Source: Paulinella micropora
Taxonomy: Eukaryota; Cercozoa; Imbricatea; Euglyphida; Paulinellidae
Length of the DNA: 64,000 bases
Direction of reading: 5' to 3'
Assembly: GCA_019918135.1 (NCBI GenBank)
Contig: WBZZ01002516.1
Location: 167,501-231,500 of the forward strand
Of this stretch, positions 20,904 to 31,286 are shown piece after piece. Below the pieces are notes generated by a model, which saw only the letters and a program-made list of their open reading frames with translations, had not been told where the DNA came from and made no database searches. Numbering within the stretch: the stretch's first letter is position 1; every line of letters starts with the position of its first letter. A program made the position numbers and the translations under genes.

Positions 20904-21903
20904 ATGGACAATAAACATTCTAACCAAGTTGTTGAAGATGAGGGTGAACTTGAAAAACAGAAAATTGAAGAGGCTTCTGAAATACACCATCAATCTAAGG
21001 CACCTAAAAAATGGAATACTATACTAGCCCCTGAGCCAGAACCATTAAGCCAAGTGTTTATTGACTTGATGGATATGTCTAAAATAGCAACTAAGAAAGG
21101 AAACAAAAACTACAATTTTGGCTTAGTAATGATTGATGTTTACTCTCGTCGTGGTTGGATTGAACCGATCAAAAATAAAACAACAGGTGAAGTATTGGAA
21201 GGATTAAAAAAATGCCGAAACCTAAAAGGATTACATCTGACAACGGTAGCGAAAATAAAAAACAAGTGGCGGAATACTTTAAAGAGAACGGAATTCAACA
21301 TACAACAAATGAAGTTGGTGACCACCGCACAATGGGAATAGTTGACAGATTTATTCGAACAACAAGAAACGACTTGAATTTAATGTGGGAAGTGAATGAC
21401 GATTTTATTTGGGTTCCTTACATTTATGAAATTGTTGATAATTATAATAACACATACCATAATACAATAAAAGCCACACCTATGGAAGTCTATGAGGGCA
21501 AAAAGAAGAATGATCAAGAAATATACAGAGCCGGTCTTATTAATACATTTCCTAAGGGCGCAACTGTTAGAAAAGAACTCGAACGAACAGTTTTTAGTAA
21601 AGGCGACGTTCAGTATTCAAAGAAAGTTTATTCAGTCAAAGGTCGTAAAGGCTTCAAGTTGATTCTTTCAGATCACGAAATAGTCAGCCCTCAGCAATTA
21701 TTAAAATCTAAAATGAATGAACAACTTGAAGAAATAAAACCTCAACTAGCCGACAAAGTCAAAGAAGTCACTAAAGAAAAGAAGACTGGTCACTTATTAA
21801 AGTCACTGGATATAAAGCCGGAGAATATCCGTAGTAGTGCCCGGATTAAAAAGAAAAAAGAAATAATGGATTTGCAAGTTATTGAAATTGAAAACCAGTA
21901 AGA
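20904..21903 (+). pseudogene. Retroviral-type (rve) DDE integrase of the PLV, fossil
   Basis: The integrase core is visible: SQVFIDLMDMSKIATKKG and the GLVMIDVYSRRGWIEPIKNK strand, RITSDNGSENKKQVAEYF, and the helix after GIVDRFIRTTRN. Then comes NNTYHNTIKATPMEVYEG, and a C-terminal domain with KRTVF/VYSVKGRKGFK-like basic residues. Polintons use this enzyme to insert their linear genome into host DNA. It closes element B on the right. Broken (about one break). Confidence 0.85.
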
Positions 21904-21944
21904 CGCTTTAATATATTTTAACTCTGTAGAAAGCAACAGCAAGA

Positions 21945-22470
21945 TTATTCATTAGTTGCTTCGTCCTTCTCGCCTTCATCGCCTTCCTCATCCTCCTCAT
22001 CCTCCTCCTCCTCCTCTTCGTCATTGTACATTCGTGCTGAATATACTGTTTTGATTTTTCCGAGCTTGAGTTTTTGAGAAAGCTCAAGAATGTTCGCAAA
22101 ATTTCTGAATAATACGTGCTTATTGTTTCCGAAAACAACAACGAAAAGCCTCGGGTAGCGGGGTGCGGACTTATGACCGTATGCATCAAATTTGATTCTC
22201 TTTTCGTCAGGAGTATCGAAAACGACTGCTGTTCCATTTTCTTTGTCAATTATTCCATACAGCGGGTCAAAACTAAAAATGGTGTTAGGAGTTCCTTTTT
22301 TCCTACCTCCTTTTTTTTTACCCCCTTTTTTTGCCACTTTCTTACCACCAACAAAGTTAATACCCGCAACGCCCTTAGTAGTAGCCTAAACACGCAAACA
22401 TCAATGTGTGAACTACAAAAAAGAAAGAGATTACCTGAACAGGCTCTTCTTCCTTCTTCTTTGGAGGCAT
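21945..22470 (-). CDS. Cassette protein type 2, copy 1 (KKGGRKKG family), two exons
   Basis: Exon 1 is 22435-22470 (MPPKKKEEEPVQ); a 49-nt GT-AG intron spans 22386-22434 in phase 0; exon 2 runs 22385-21945. The product has a basic KKGGKKKGGRKKGTPN segment, then a compact domain (YPRLFVVVFGNNKHVLFRNF, IKTVYSARMYN) and a long acidic tail of Glu/Asp. The basic segment and domain recur at 25317-25817 and, more distantly, 52653-53132. A TG-rich stretch ending in TAG precedes the ATG. The partner coiled-coil gene lies just upstream on the same strand. Function unknown; possible small DNA-binding protein. Confidence 0.65.
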
Positions 22471-22600
22471 AACCTACACAAACACACACAGAGGGACAAT
22501 ATGTGTGTTTATGTAGGGTTAGTTTAATGTCGTACCCAGGACATAATATAAAAATTTGCTTATCGAATTTTAGTAGTTTCGCCCCTCATATAATATCCAA

Positions 22601-23089
22601 TTATTCCCTATACGCCCTGCTCATATTCCGATCTCCATCTCCCACCTTTTCACTTATTTCATCTATTCTCTTTATCAACACGCACGCCTCAGCAAACGAC
22701 GTTCCACTTTCAATGCTTCTTTCCATTTCTGCTATCTCTCCCGCTTTCAACATTCCTCTATTCTCTCTCCTCCATTGCTTCATCAATTTCATCTCACTTT
22801 CAATCTTTCTCTTTTTCATCTTCTTTCTTCTATCCTCCCTTAAGTCTTCTTCGATATCATCTCTCTCCCTCTCTCTTTCGAATATCATCTCATTCAACGC
22901 ATCTAGTCTCTCTTTCTTTTTTTCCAACTCTTTCTTCATATTCTCGATTATCATCTCATCTTTCTCTATCTCTTTTTCTTGCTTTATTTTCATTTCATTT
23001 AGTTTTTTCGGCCCGCATCTATTTGCTTTAAACCGTTCTTTCCACATTTCTTTATCTTTTACGTTATTCGGAATAAGATTAATAGACAT
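22601..23089 (-). CDS. Cassette coiled-coil protein type 1, copy 1
   Basis: Start chosen at 23089 (MSINLIPNNVKDKEMWKERF). About 162 residues, almost wholly charged helix (EKEIEKDEMIIENMKKELEK), with a C-terminal segment EMERSIESGTSFAEACVLIK. The layout matches the other two copies: a helix rich in Arg/Lys/Glu, then a W-containing turn, then a short helix. This copy is the most divergent. Unlike the other two it is in tandem with, not divergent from, its partner. Function unknown. Confidence 0.5.
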   Translation of the reverse strand: MSINLIPNNVKDKEMWKERFKANRCGPKKLNEMKIKQEKEIEKDEMIIENMKKELEKKKERLDALNEMIFERERERDDIEEDLREDRRKKMKKRKIESEMKLMKQWRRENRGMLKAGEIAEMERSIESGTSFAEACVLIKRIDEISEKVGDGDRNMSRAYRE

Positions 23090-23479
23090 TATGTTTTGTG
23101 GTTTTGTGGCGCCGTTTTTGCGTTTGTGTGTCAAAAACAACAGAAACGAAAGACAGAGCTAAAACGCGTGCGTCAACGCGTCAAAAACCACCGCTCAGAC
23201 GCATTGAAGTATTGGCTGATCAGTTCCTATTTCATTCTTTCTATCTAACAGAAACATTAACAAAAAAAAGTCAACAAAAATCGCAAAACCCGTTATATTT
23301 CTTTTTTCGCAAATTGACAGCTGTGACTGTGTTCAATGTTGAGAAAGGCTATGTGTATTTATGATTTGTTTCCACTACTTACCTTTCGTTGCCATTTGGC
23401 CCCCGCGGCCGACGGTGTGTGTCTCTGGGTGGCTGGTGGTATGTCTTGAAAAAGTGTGCCGAAGTGCGACCCTATACTA
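23090..23479. other. Intergenic stretch, no gene seen
   Basis: Mixed-composition sequence with short chance frames. It includes a GT-rich segment and ends at a GA microsatellite. It may hold the promoter of the coiled-coil gene (ATG at 23089 on minus), but no clear motif is visible. Confidence 0.4.
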
Positions 23480-23486
23480 CTAGACA

Positions 23487-23522
<36 letters not shown>

Positions 23523-23532
23523 TATCAGGAGG

Positions 23533-23564
<32 letters not shown>

Positions 23565-23758
23565 TATAGATAAATAGATAGAGAGAGAGAGAGGAGAGAG
23601 AGAGAGAAAGAGAGAGACAGAGACAGAGAATATGAAAGAGAGAGAGTATATGAGAGAGAGATCTAGATATATAGATATATATAGATATCGATAGATAGAT
23701 AGATAGAGAAAGAGATAGATAAATAGAGAGAGAGAGAGGGAGAGAGAGAGAGAGTTAA
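23480..23758. repeat. GA / GATA microsatellite
   Basis: Long GA runs with TATA and GATA interruptions. An inverted counterpart (TC and TATC) lies at 54665-54822, in mirrored position relative to the GGCC-rich block. Confidence 0.95.
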
Positions 23759-23778
23759 GCATCTGAAACGAATGCAGT

Positions 23779-24050
23779 CAAACACAGTGTACACAGGCCG
23801 GAGTTTATATTAGCACCTTGAAACGAATGCAATGCAAAAACACATGGTGGCGGGCCGGCCGAACCTACAAAAAAAGCCCCCGGGGCTTATTTTCGGCCGG
23901 GCCCGTAAAACAAAAGTGCATTATCAAGTCGCCAGGACTGCAATGGAATATTTTTATTATTTCCGGGCCGGCCAACCCTATAAAAAAAGCACCCGGGGCT
24001 TATTTTCGGCCTGGCCCGTAAAACAAAAGTGCATTATCAAGTCATCAGGA
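23779..24050 (+). repeat. GGCC-rich repeat block, two tandem units (left frame end)
   Basis: Two related units of about 110 bp, each with GGCCGGCC, CCCGGGGCTTATTTTCGGCC and GTGCATTATCAAGTC. The first unit plus its TGTACACAGGCCGG flank occurs inverted at 54496-54664. No coding sense; resembles a non-autonomous repeat or structural terminus. Confidence 0.85.
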
Positions 24051-24107
24051 CTAATTGACCTCGCCGTCTACCCGAATTTCAACTTCTTGATCTTCTTTGT
24101 CCATCCT

Positions 24108-24200
24108 GCTGTGTGTGTGTGTATGTGTGTATGTTATGTGTGTATGTGTGTATGTGTGTGTGTTTGTGTGTCTATCTATCTATCTATCTATCTATCTATC
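24108..24200. repeat. TG and TATC microsatellite
   Basis: A (TG)n-type run passing into nine or so TATC units. It separates the GGCC block from the terminal block. Confidence 0.95.
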
Positions 24201-24344
24201 AGTATAGGGGGCCACTTCCGGACACTTTTTCAGTGCATTGAAGCACACAAACCACACTAAGAGCAGTTATTCATTATTTAGGCTACCTGTTTATAACTAA
24301 TACAGACAGACAAAAGAAAGAAAAACGGCTATCTGTAAATAATT

Positions 24345-24460
24345 ATTATTAAATTACCTTTTTGAAGTCTTCTCCAGTATTCTCTACCTACCACACACAA
24401 CAAGTATGGTAGATAAAATTTCGTTGCGAGCAGGAGTGCTTTCGCCTAATTTTTTTTGTT
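24345..24460 (-). repeat. Terminal block, copy 1
   Basis: It contains, read on minus, TGTGTGGTAGGTAGAG and GAAGACTTCAAAAAGGTAAT followed by TTAATAATA. Copies are at 38045-38160 (same orientation) and 53945-54055 (opposite). In copies 1 and 3 it lies just past the stop of a cassette coiled-coil gene. Confidence 0.8.
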
Positions 24461-24530
24461 TTTGGATCAAATTAAATACACACTAGTTTATACTCCTATG
24501 TGCAAAAGGAGTTAGTGGTTATAACCACTT

Positions 24531-25013
24531 TTATTCAATTCTACGTCTTTTATATTGTTTATATAATTGAATTATTTCATAATGAGTTTTTCCATTCTTA
24601 ATCATCTTACGTGCATTTATCTCATCCTCTACTCCCATTGGTTGATTTTCGGCACTAAGCCACTGCTCAAATAACTTAAGTTGTCTCTTCCTTCTTTCTT
24701 CTTCTCTTTTCTCCTCTCTTTTCATTTGTTCAATTTGTTCTTTTCTGTCTGTTTCTTCTTTTTTCTCATTCAGTAATTCCTCGATAGCAGAAAATTTATT
24801 TTGTTCTGCTTTTTCTTGCTTCTCCAATTCCAATAATTCTTGTTGTTTCTGCTCCTTTCTGCTCCGAATATTGTCAATTCTTACTTCATTTTTTGATTTA
24901 TATATAATTAGTTGAGCACGATTTTTATCTCTTAATTTCTCCATCCACTTATTTGTTGTTTCTCTTTCGGCATACTTTACATCACTATTGTTTTCACTCT
25001 CATTATCACTCAT
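24531..25013 (-). CDS. Cassette coiled-coil protein type 1, copy 2
   Basis: Start taken at 25013 (MSDNESENNSDVKYAERETT). About 160 residues: an acidic start, the NKWMEKLRDKNRA helix, a long Glu/Lys/Gln coiled coil, then LFEQWLSAENQPMGVEDEIN and the closing YKRRRIE. The last 70 residues match copy 3 (53411-53875) at most positions. Divergent from its partner (25317) with about 300 bp between. Function unknown; a dimeric scaffold or regulator is conceivable. Confidence 0.65.
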   Translation of the reverse strand: MSDNESENNSDVKYAERETTNKWMEKLRDKNRAQLIIYKSKNEVRIDNIRSRKEQKQQELLELEKQEKAEQNKFSAIEELLNEKKEETDRKEQIEQMKREEKREEERRKRQLKLFEQWLSAENQPMGVEDEINARKMIKNGKTHYEIIQLYKQYKRRRIE

Positions 25014-25316
25014 CGTTGTTTGTTGATTAGTAGTTTCGATTCGCACTATGACAGCCTAAAAAGAGAAAGTTGTCCAGTACAAAAACTCGGATGGTGTAAT
25101 TTTAGCGGCAACGCCTAGGTGAATGGTGTCTATTCCCACCATTTGCGGGCAATTACCACTTTATTTTTTACCTACCGACCGAGTCATATAAGTTTTTTAC
25201 CACTGATTTTTTTTAAGAATTTTTGCCTTTGCTAGGCTCATTTCTTGGTTTTCTGCGAAGGCCAAAGTGCGAGAAGAAAAAAGAACAAAACCATTGATGT
25301 TTTTGTGTGTGTGCAG

Positions 25317-25817
25317 ATGGCTGACAACGCAACAGAAGACGAACCACGCGAGGAGCAACGCGAGGAGCCTGACCCTGAAGTGGAGGTAAATCATTTTTCT
25401 TCTGTTGTTTGTTTTCATTGTCTGTCTGATTAGGAACTGACACATGAAGTCAAGGAGATTGATCTTGATTTGCCTGATGTACTGATGCCTAGGGGGTCAA
25501 AAAAGGGTTCAAAAAAAGGAGGCAGGAGAACGGGTAGCAGAAATGCTGTTATTCATTTAGCCGATTTTCATTTTGTAATTGATCGAGAGGAGGGAGAGGC
25601 AAAATTCTACACAAATGCTGTGCCTAATTCTGTTCCAGTAGTTATGTGGGGATATAACACAAAGCCTAAGGTAGTCGCAGAGTATGTGGTAGTAATGGTA
25701 TCTAATGAAGGAGTGATTGATAGAATAATGGCAAGGTCGTGGGGCAACGTAGAGGAAGTAGTAGCGCATTTCGGCAAGGCAGTGAAAACGATTTACAGAG
25801 CAAAGTTTGTGCAATAA
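25317..25817 (+). CDS. Cassette protein type 2, copy 2 (SKKGGRRTGSRN), two exons
   Basis: Exon 1 is 25317-25385 (MADNATEDEPREEQREEPDP...), intron 25386-25433 (48 nt, GTAAAT to TTAG, phase 0), exon 2 25434-25817. The product has an acidic start, the basic GSKKGSKKGGRRTGSRN segment, and a compact domain (AEYVVVMVSNEGVIDRIMAR, VKTIYRAKFVQ) shared with copy 1. A GTGTGTGTGCAG stretch directly precedes the ATG, like a splice acceptor of a leader intron. It is head to head with the coiled-coil gene. Function unknown. Confidence 0.65.
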
Positions 25818-25893
25818 TTAAATCCATTGTTGGGGTGTACCTATTTGGTAAAAACTTGTAATTAATAGTGTTTTTTCCCAAATTGGTAAACCG

Positions 25894-25977
25894 ATGTTAA
25901 AGTCCAAGGAACATATTAAGAAAGATAATGACGATAGGTGTAATATGTGCGGATACATGGAACAGCGGGTATGGTAA
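25894..25977 (+). pseudogene. Remnant of a small CxxC zinc-finger gene
   Basis: 27 codons containing KKDNDDRCNMCGYMEQ, matching the end of the gene at 34735-34983 (KKRDDDWCNFCHYRE). Same gene, same position relative to the upstream block and first gene, but in inverted orientation at the other end of element C. A remnant only. Confidence 0.5.
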
Positions 25978-25984
25978 GTATTGG

Positions 25985-26136
25985 TAATTAAAAAAGTTTC
26001 TCCGCTGGAACCACTGAATTTCTATTTAAAGACAAGGAGGGCCCTTATATATAGGGCACACACGAGGCCACGAGGGGACGACCGATTGAGACAGACAAAT
26101 ATTTTAATTTTATAAATTATATTTTCCTTAATATAA
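25985..26136 (+). promoter_or_regulatory. Upstream/terminal block of element C, left copy
   Basis: Contains GGGCCCTTATATATAGGGC, a palindromic TATA region, then a GC-rich stretch and an AT-rich leader ahead of the ATG at 26137. The mirrored sequence at 34551-34690 has a similar TATA between GC-rich flanks. Likely promoter of the early gene pair. Confidence 0.5.
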
Positions 26137-26748
26137 TTGTCTAATATGGAGACACACACGTATAACGGCAAGGTCTACAGGCTGGATAGATTAAGGGAAT
26201 ATAAGATAAATTACGAAATCAAGTCTGTCAGGGGTCGGGATGTTCTATATATCAAACCGAAGGTAAGGGGGTATAAAATTGATACACCGACCGCCCAAAA
26301 CTACTTGAACCAAGTAAGGAGCGCAGTGTATTTTGAGCACCATGCTATACCAATAGCGCCACCTTTACCTACGATTGAAGAGAAAAAAGAACTGAAAGAA
26401 AATCTCAGAGACTTGTTGAGGTATGGTAATTATGATATCATAAGGGACGACAGCAAGGAACACGAACTAGGAATAAATGAAAACCGATATGCGGTAAGGA
26501 TTAACGGCAACTTCCGATCATTTACGATGCGCGATGTGATAAGATTTATTGAGATTGTATTGAACGACTTTGTAAAAAGGCAAGCACCACAAGATAAGGT
26601 TAGCCTAGGTATTGAGTTTGTGGATTACTATGGAAAGATATCAACAGGCTTACGCAAAGTGAATCAAATCTCGGTTGAAAAAGTTTTAGAAAGATTGTCG
26701 GCAATATTTCAAGCAACGAAAGTCTTTATATGGACGAGAACGGAATAA
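26137..26748 (+). CDS. Conserved PLV protein encoded just upstream of PolB
   Basis: 203 residues, open. It begins MSNMETHTYNGKVYRLDRLR and includes an EYKINYEIKSVRGRDVLYI block, a DLLRYGNYDIIRDDSKEHEL region and FVDYYGKISTGLRKVNQIS near the end. The stop overlaps the PolB ATG (26730) by about 19 nt, so the two are surely co-expressed. Being paired with a protein-primed polymerase, it might be a terminal protein or replication accessory factor; no motif proves this. Remnants at 4823-4940 and 34086-34550. Confidence 0.6.
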   Translation: MSNMETHTYNGKVYRLDRLREYKINYEIKSVRGRDVLYIKPKVRGYKIDTPTAQNYLNQVRSAVYFEHHAIPIAPPLPTIEEKKELKENLRDLLRYGNYDIIRDDSKEHELGINENRYAVRINGNFRSFTMRDVIRFIEIVLNDFVKRQAPQDKVSLGIEFVDYYGKISTGLRKVNQISVEKVLERLSAIFQATKVFIWTRTE

Positions 26749-27628
26749 ACTTTGATAAATTAAAATTTGTGTTGAAATCTGTTAAAATGCCGACGGGCGG
26801 AACAAGGCTACAGGTTTTGAACAAATTGGATATATACAGAAAGAAAGGAGTAATCTGTATTACTAACAGCGATAACTTATGCTTAGCACGAGCAATCGTT
26901 GTAGTCAAAGCAAAAATTGAAAAACATCAAAAATACTCACAAATTATGCGAGGACGAAAGATACAGCAGGAAATGTCAGAGGCTTTACACGATGAAGCGA
27001 AAGTCATTAAGGATGTGTGTGGGATACCAGAAATTAATACATTCGCTAATCACATTAAATACAATCTGGTTATCGTTGAATTCCCTGACAAAATCGTTTA
27101 TAAAACAGATCTACTTGATGCGAACGGCGAACGGCTGTCTAACCTTTACATTCTAAAGACTGAAGGACTTTACGATGCTATAACTAACATGAAGTCTATG
27201 CTAGGAAAAAAGAATTTCTGTGAGTTATGTCTAAGAGGGTATAAGGAAAGACATGCCTGTGAAGCCAAATGTAGTATCTGTGAAACCAAGGGTTGTAAGG
27301 GAATAACGACAAGAGCCTGTGGAAAGAATGTGAGCAGTGTAATAGAAAGTTTCCAAACACTGAATGCTTTAATAATCACAGGACAACGAACTGCGATGTT
27401 AAAGCGAAATGTAAATCGTGCGGTCTTAATTACAGAAAGAAGGATGAGCACAAATGCGGATATGCGAAATGCAGAAATTGTAAGGAACTGAAACCGCTTG
27501 AACACCAATGTGAAATAGTCCAAAAAGAAATCTTACCGCCGTCAGAGCAATACATATTCTTTGACTTTGAAGCGACACAGGACACAGGCGAACACATTGT
27601 TAATCATGCTGAAAGCCAGTATTACGAC

Positions 27629-27700
27629 GGAAGGGGCCCCGCCCCCTTCCAAACCCTTGACAAAAAAGGTGGGGGTATGGTAGGGGGTGAAACCCCCTCC
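27629..27700. repeat. GC-rich palindromic repeat inside the PolB coding frame
   Basis: Two stems: GGAAGGGGCCCCGCCCCCTTCC-type (27629-27650) and GGGGGTGAAACCCCC (27683-27697). It adds 24 codons (GRGPAPFQTLDKKGGG...) where copy B has four residues. A related GC-rich stretch lies between genes near 13395-13430. Confidence 0.75.
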
Positions 27701-29513
27701 CCAGTAATTCACAAGAACATTCAAGATTTCTGTAAGTGGGTTTTTGACCCTAAGCACAGCGGATTTACATTTATCGCACACAATGCCCGCGGTTATGATT
27801 GTCAGTTTATTCTTAAGTGGTTGGTTGATAATGGACAAACTCCATTTGTAATTTATGAGGGTGGAAAGATTATGATGATGACACTTAAGAAGTATCGCTT
27901 TATAGACAGCCTAAGTTTCTTACGATGCCATTGTCAGACTTTCCAAAGACATTTGGGCTTACGGAACTTAAGAAAGGGTTCTTCCCGCACTTCTTCAATA
28001 CGGCTAAAAATAAAAACTATGTTGGTGTAATGCCACATAAGAAACATTACGGCTACGACACGATGCGAGGAGATAAACGAAAGGAATTTCTTGAATGGTA
28101 TGACGAACAAGTGAAAGCACATAACAGGTTTGATATGGCGAAGGAAATCGCGGAGTATTGTCATTCAGATGTTGATATACTTAGGAAGGGCTGTGTAGAT
28201 TTTAGAAATCAGTTTCTAGAGTTCGGTATTGACCCTTTTCAATATACAACTATAGCGAGTTGGGTTATGGCTCTGTATCGTGCTAAGTTTATGCCAGAGA
28301 ATTCAATTGCAATATTGAAAGCGGAAAAACAAAACAGGATGACTTCTAGGGCTTGTGTACATTGGCTAGCATACAGAAGCAGGTTAGACAAACCGATATT
28401 AAACACGCATTCAACGGAGGTGAAAAAATGTTTCAACTCGGACAATATCGTGTGTATGTAGATGGCTGGGACGAGAAAAACAAAACCGCTTATGAGTTTT
28501 ACGGGTGCCATTGGCACGGATGTCAGAAGTGTTGGAATACCAATGCTCTGAATGTGAAGAAGAATAAGACAATGGGCGAACTATACAAGGAAACAATGAG
28601 AAGAGAAAAACAACTTAACGAACAAGCAAAGTAATAAGTATCTGGGAGTGCGAATGGAGCCTGATGAAAACCAGTGAAAGACTGGCAGAGGATACAAACG
28701 AACGAATTACTGAACAAGAAGGACTAAACCCACGAGAGGCGATGTTTGGAGGTAGAGTGAATGCTCTGAAATTATATTGGAAATCACGACATGATAATGA
28801 GTATGCGAAATATATTGACATATGCTCACTTTATCCGACCGTGATGTATTACGACCTTTATCCAAGCGGACACCATATAATTATTAGACCAAGCAACAAC
28901 GAAGAAAGAAACGAGATGAAAAACAAAATTATAAACAGAGAATATTTCGGATTGGCTAAAGTTAAGATGCTACCGCCGAGAGGATTACTACACCCAGTTT
29001 TACCGAAGGCCGACAGAGGTAAGATGATGTATTACTTATGCGATAAGTGCGGAATGACTGAGCAACATGGAGAATGTAAGCACACAGATAAAGAAAGAGC
29101 AATAACGGGCACATGGGCAACTCCCGAAATTTACAAGGCCTTAGACAAAGGATATAAGTTAATAAAAGTATATGAAGTATGGCACTGGAAAGAACAAAGC
29201 AGTAGCCTATTCAAAGAATACATAAAGTCATTCTTGAAAGTAAAACAAGAGTCCAGCGGATACCACGCGGGATGTAATACGGAAGCAGAAAAACAAAATT
29301 ACATAAACAGCATGGAAATCAAAATGGGAGTTAAGATGGATGAAAGCAAAATATTCAAAACGAAGGACGGCGAGCAGTGGCTAAGTTGTGCTTGAACTCT
29401 TTATGGGCAAGTTTGGACAGAAACAAAATAAAACACAGATCAAAATGATAAAGGATAAAGAAACCTTATACAAACTATTGAACGATAAATCAGTAGATAA
29501 TATAAATATTAAC

Positions 29514-30330
29514 ATAAGTCGTTGCTCTTTCCTGAGTTCACGGTTCTTTTCTTCCTGTCTTTCTTTAGCCTCCGCCAGTTCTCTTTTATGTTCCCTGTCC
29601 AACACCTCTTTTCTTTCCTTAGCATCGGCTATGTCTTTTCTTTCGTGCCTTTTCTTCTCCGCTTCTTCTTCTTCTCGTGCTGACTTTTCCTTTTTATCAA
29701 TAGCCTCAATACCTTCATACTTTTCTTGTTTAAGTTTGTTTAAGTGGTCTTGAATTGCGGTTCTTGTGTTCTGTTCAATCTCCGACAGGCTTTGAACCTT
29801 TCGTAAGTCTTTCTTCTTTGTCTTCGCCCTCTTCGCGCCTGCCTAAATATTTCATAAATAGCTTAACAATTTGAAGCGTTGATAAGTCATTTGTGTTTTC
29901 ATTCCGAAGTTTAGATATGCTCGTTTGCCTTTTACTTTGATATATGGCCGACCATCCTTCGTTCTGTATATCCTCGGCGGTCGTTGCTTAAGTTTCTTTC
30001 GTCGCAGAGACTTCGCCTCCGCACCTCCATTTTTTAATTTATTCATTTGCAGAGACTTCGCCTCCGCACCTCCGTTTTTGGTGAAGCTTTTTAAAAAAAG
30101 GTTCGTATATTAATTAAAAAAAATAATAAAAAGTTTAGTTTAATATTTGAAACCATCGCGGGTTTAAAATTTAAGTGCTCCACGGCCTCGTTGCTTACCG
30201 TATCCCATATCGCTCGCAACCTTTTGAACTTTGCCGGTATAAGGAACGCCAACTCTATCCCAAGCTCCAGAGAAGCGAGAGATTGCTTTGTCCTTTTTCA
30301 AATAGTTATTAATATTCGTAAATGTATTTC
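29514..30330 (-). mobile_element. Fragment of another PLV copied into PolB of element C
   Basis: On minus it holds the end of the basic-protein gene, a dispersed-repeat doublet, the GRPYI basic protein (29852-30046) and part of the coiled-coil gene known from 1421-1999. The right-hand 425 bp are near-identical to 13741-14166 in element B. The surrounding PolB sequence continues on both sides. Fragment only; broken. Confidence 0.85.
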
Positions 30331-30900
30331 CACGCGAGAATGAGACTTTACAATATGATGGACATATTAGGCAATAGGATATTGTATCATGACACAGACA
30401 GCGTAATATATACGACTAACAAAGAAATTAATCAGGTAGATGTAGAGACAGGCGATTTACTGGGAGATTGGACAGATGAATTGAAAGGAGTGAAAATAAA
30501 AACCTTTGTGGGAGGCGGGCCGAAATGTTATGGATACTTATTAGATAAAAAAGCATTGAATTTACCAAATATGTTAAGTGTAATAAGTTGCGGGTTAGGT
30601 ATTACGAACACTGAATTATTTGAGAATGGTAAAAATGAACTGGCTGAATTGTTGGAGACTGATGAAGAATTACGGATTGCTAAGCGAATTGAGAAGTCTG
30701 GAAAAGTAGTTATAATAGAAAACAACAAGATAACGCGAGACAAACAAAAGAAAAAAATAACGAGTGAATACTTAGAAAAGATATTTAGTTTTACATATAC
30801 GAAAAGACAAGTTATCGGTATTGTAGAGAATGCGATTGAAACACGGCCGTTTGAATATTAAAAATATTTAGTATAACAAAAACAATATAGGTTTTTGGTC

Positions 30901-30917
30901 ATGAAGTAGAACTTCAT
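30901..30917 (+). terminator. Hairpin after PolB
   Basis: ATGAAGTAGAACTTCAT, a 7-bp stem with a 3-nt loop, 40 nt past the PolB stop and followed by T-rich DNA. PLV transcripts may end at such stems; inference. Confidence 0.35.
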
Positions 30918-30978
30918 AATTTTTTTAATAATTAATTAATTTTTTTCCATAAAATTTTTTACCAGTCTATATAGGCCA

Positions 30979-31245
30979 ATGACCACCCTCACTAGACTAT
31001 GTGAAAAATTGGAACAACTTTCAATTGAGAAGAATAAGGAATTCTTTTCAGTAAGAGATGTGCAAAAGATAATCGATGATGAAATTAAGGAAAAAAGTAG
31101 AGAAGGAAAGCCAAACGATATTTTTCCGTTCGGTAAATATCGCGGGAAGAAGGTTTCAGACATCGCTTTAATCGATAAGCCATACCTTGAATGGGTTCAA
31201 AGCGACCTTGTTTTGAGAAATTTACAGACATTAAAAGGGAAGTAA
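30979..31245 (+). CDS. ExoX-C-like small protein 1 of element C
   Basis: 88 residues beginning MTTLTRLCEKLEQLSIEKNK. The domain FPFGKYRGKKVSDIALIDKP has the G-K-Y-x-G-K and K-P-Y-L pattern of ExoX-C-like domains. Nearly the same N-terminus as 9197-9472 in element B (MTTITRLCEKFEKLS), so orthologous by sequence and position. The end (NLQTLKGK) departs from the usual KKYL. Function unknown. Confidence 0.6.
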   Translation: MTTLTRLCEKLEQLSIEKNKEFFSVRDVQKIIDDEIKEKSREGKPNDIFPFGKYRGKKVSDIALIDKPYLEWVQSDLVLRNLQTLKGK

Positions 31246-31286
31246 AAAAATATTTATAATAAAATAAATTTTTGTTTATTTATAAG

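Larger units (their letters stand above)
4823..21903. mobile_element. PLV B: near-complete Polinton-like virus with PolB and integrase (fossil)
   Basis: About 17 kb, the usual Polinton/PLV size. It carries protein-primed PolB, lipase, ExoX-C-like protein, surface protein, major capsid, penton, protease, basic protein, ATPase, a small membrane protein, S74 fibre, zinc-finger protein and rve integrase. Replication genes run on plus, structural genes on minus, and the integrase module on plus at the far end. Gene content looks nearly whole, but it is broken: I estimate roughly ten to fifteen breaks, mostly in the polymerase, capsid and fibre genes, while the ATPase is open. Clear inverted termini were not identified. 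Age: moderate to recent. Confidence 0.85.
26730..30861 (+). pseudogene. Protein-primed family B DNA polymerase, copy C (interrupted, fossil)
   Basis: Same architecture as 4971-8376: an N-terminal segment (MPTGGTRLQVLNKLDIYRKK), zinc-binding CxxC pairs, exonuclease motifs FFDFEATQ, FIAHNARGYDCQFIL and YCHSDVDIL, polymerase motif A YIDICSLYPTVM, and motif C YHDTDSVIY in the last part. It carries an in-frame 72-nt palindromic insert (27629-27700) lacking in copy B, and lacks the 57-nt insert that copy B has. A reversed fragment of another PLV sits between its central and C-terminal parts. Broken, several breaks. Confidence 0.9.

Noticed and set aside
22503-23162. Serine/phenylalanine-rich membrane protein on plus
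   Set aside because: It is the antisense shadow of the coiled-coil gene at 22601-23089.
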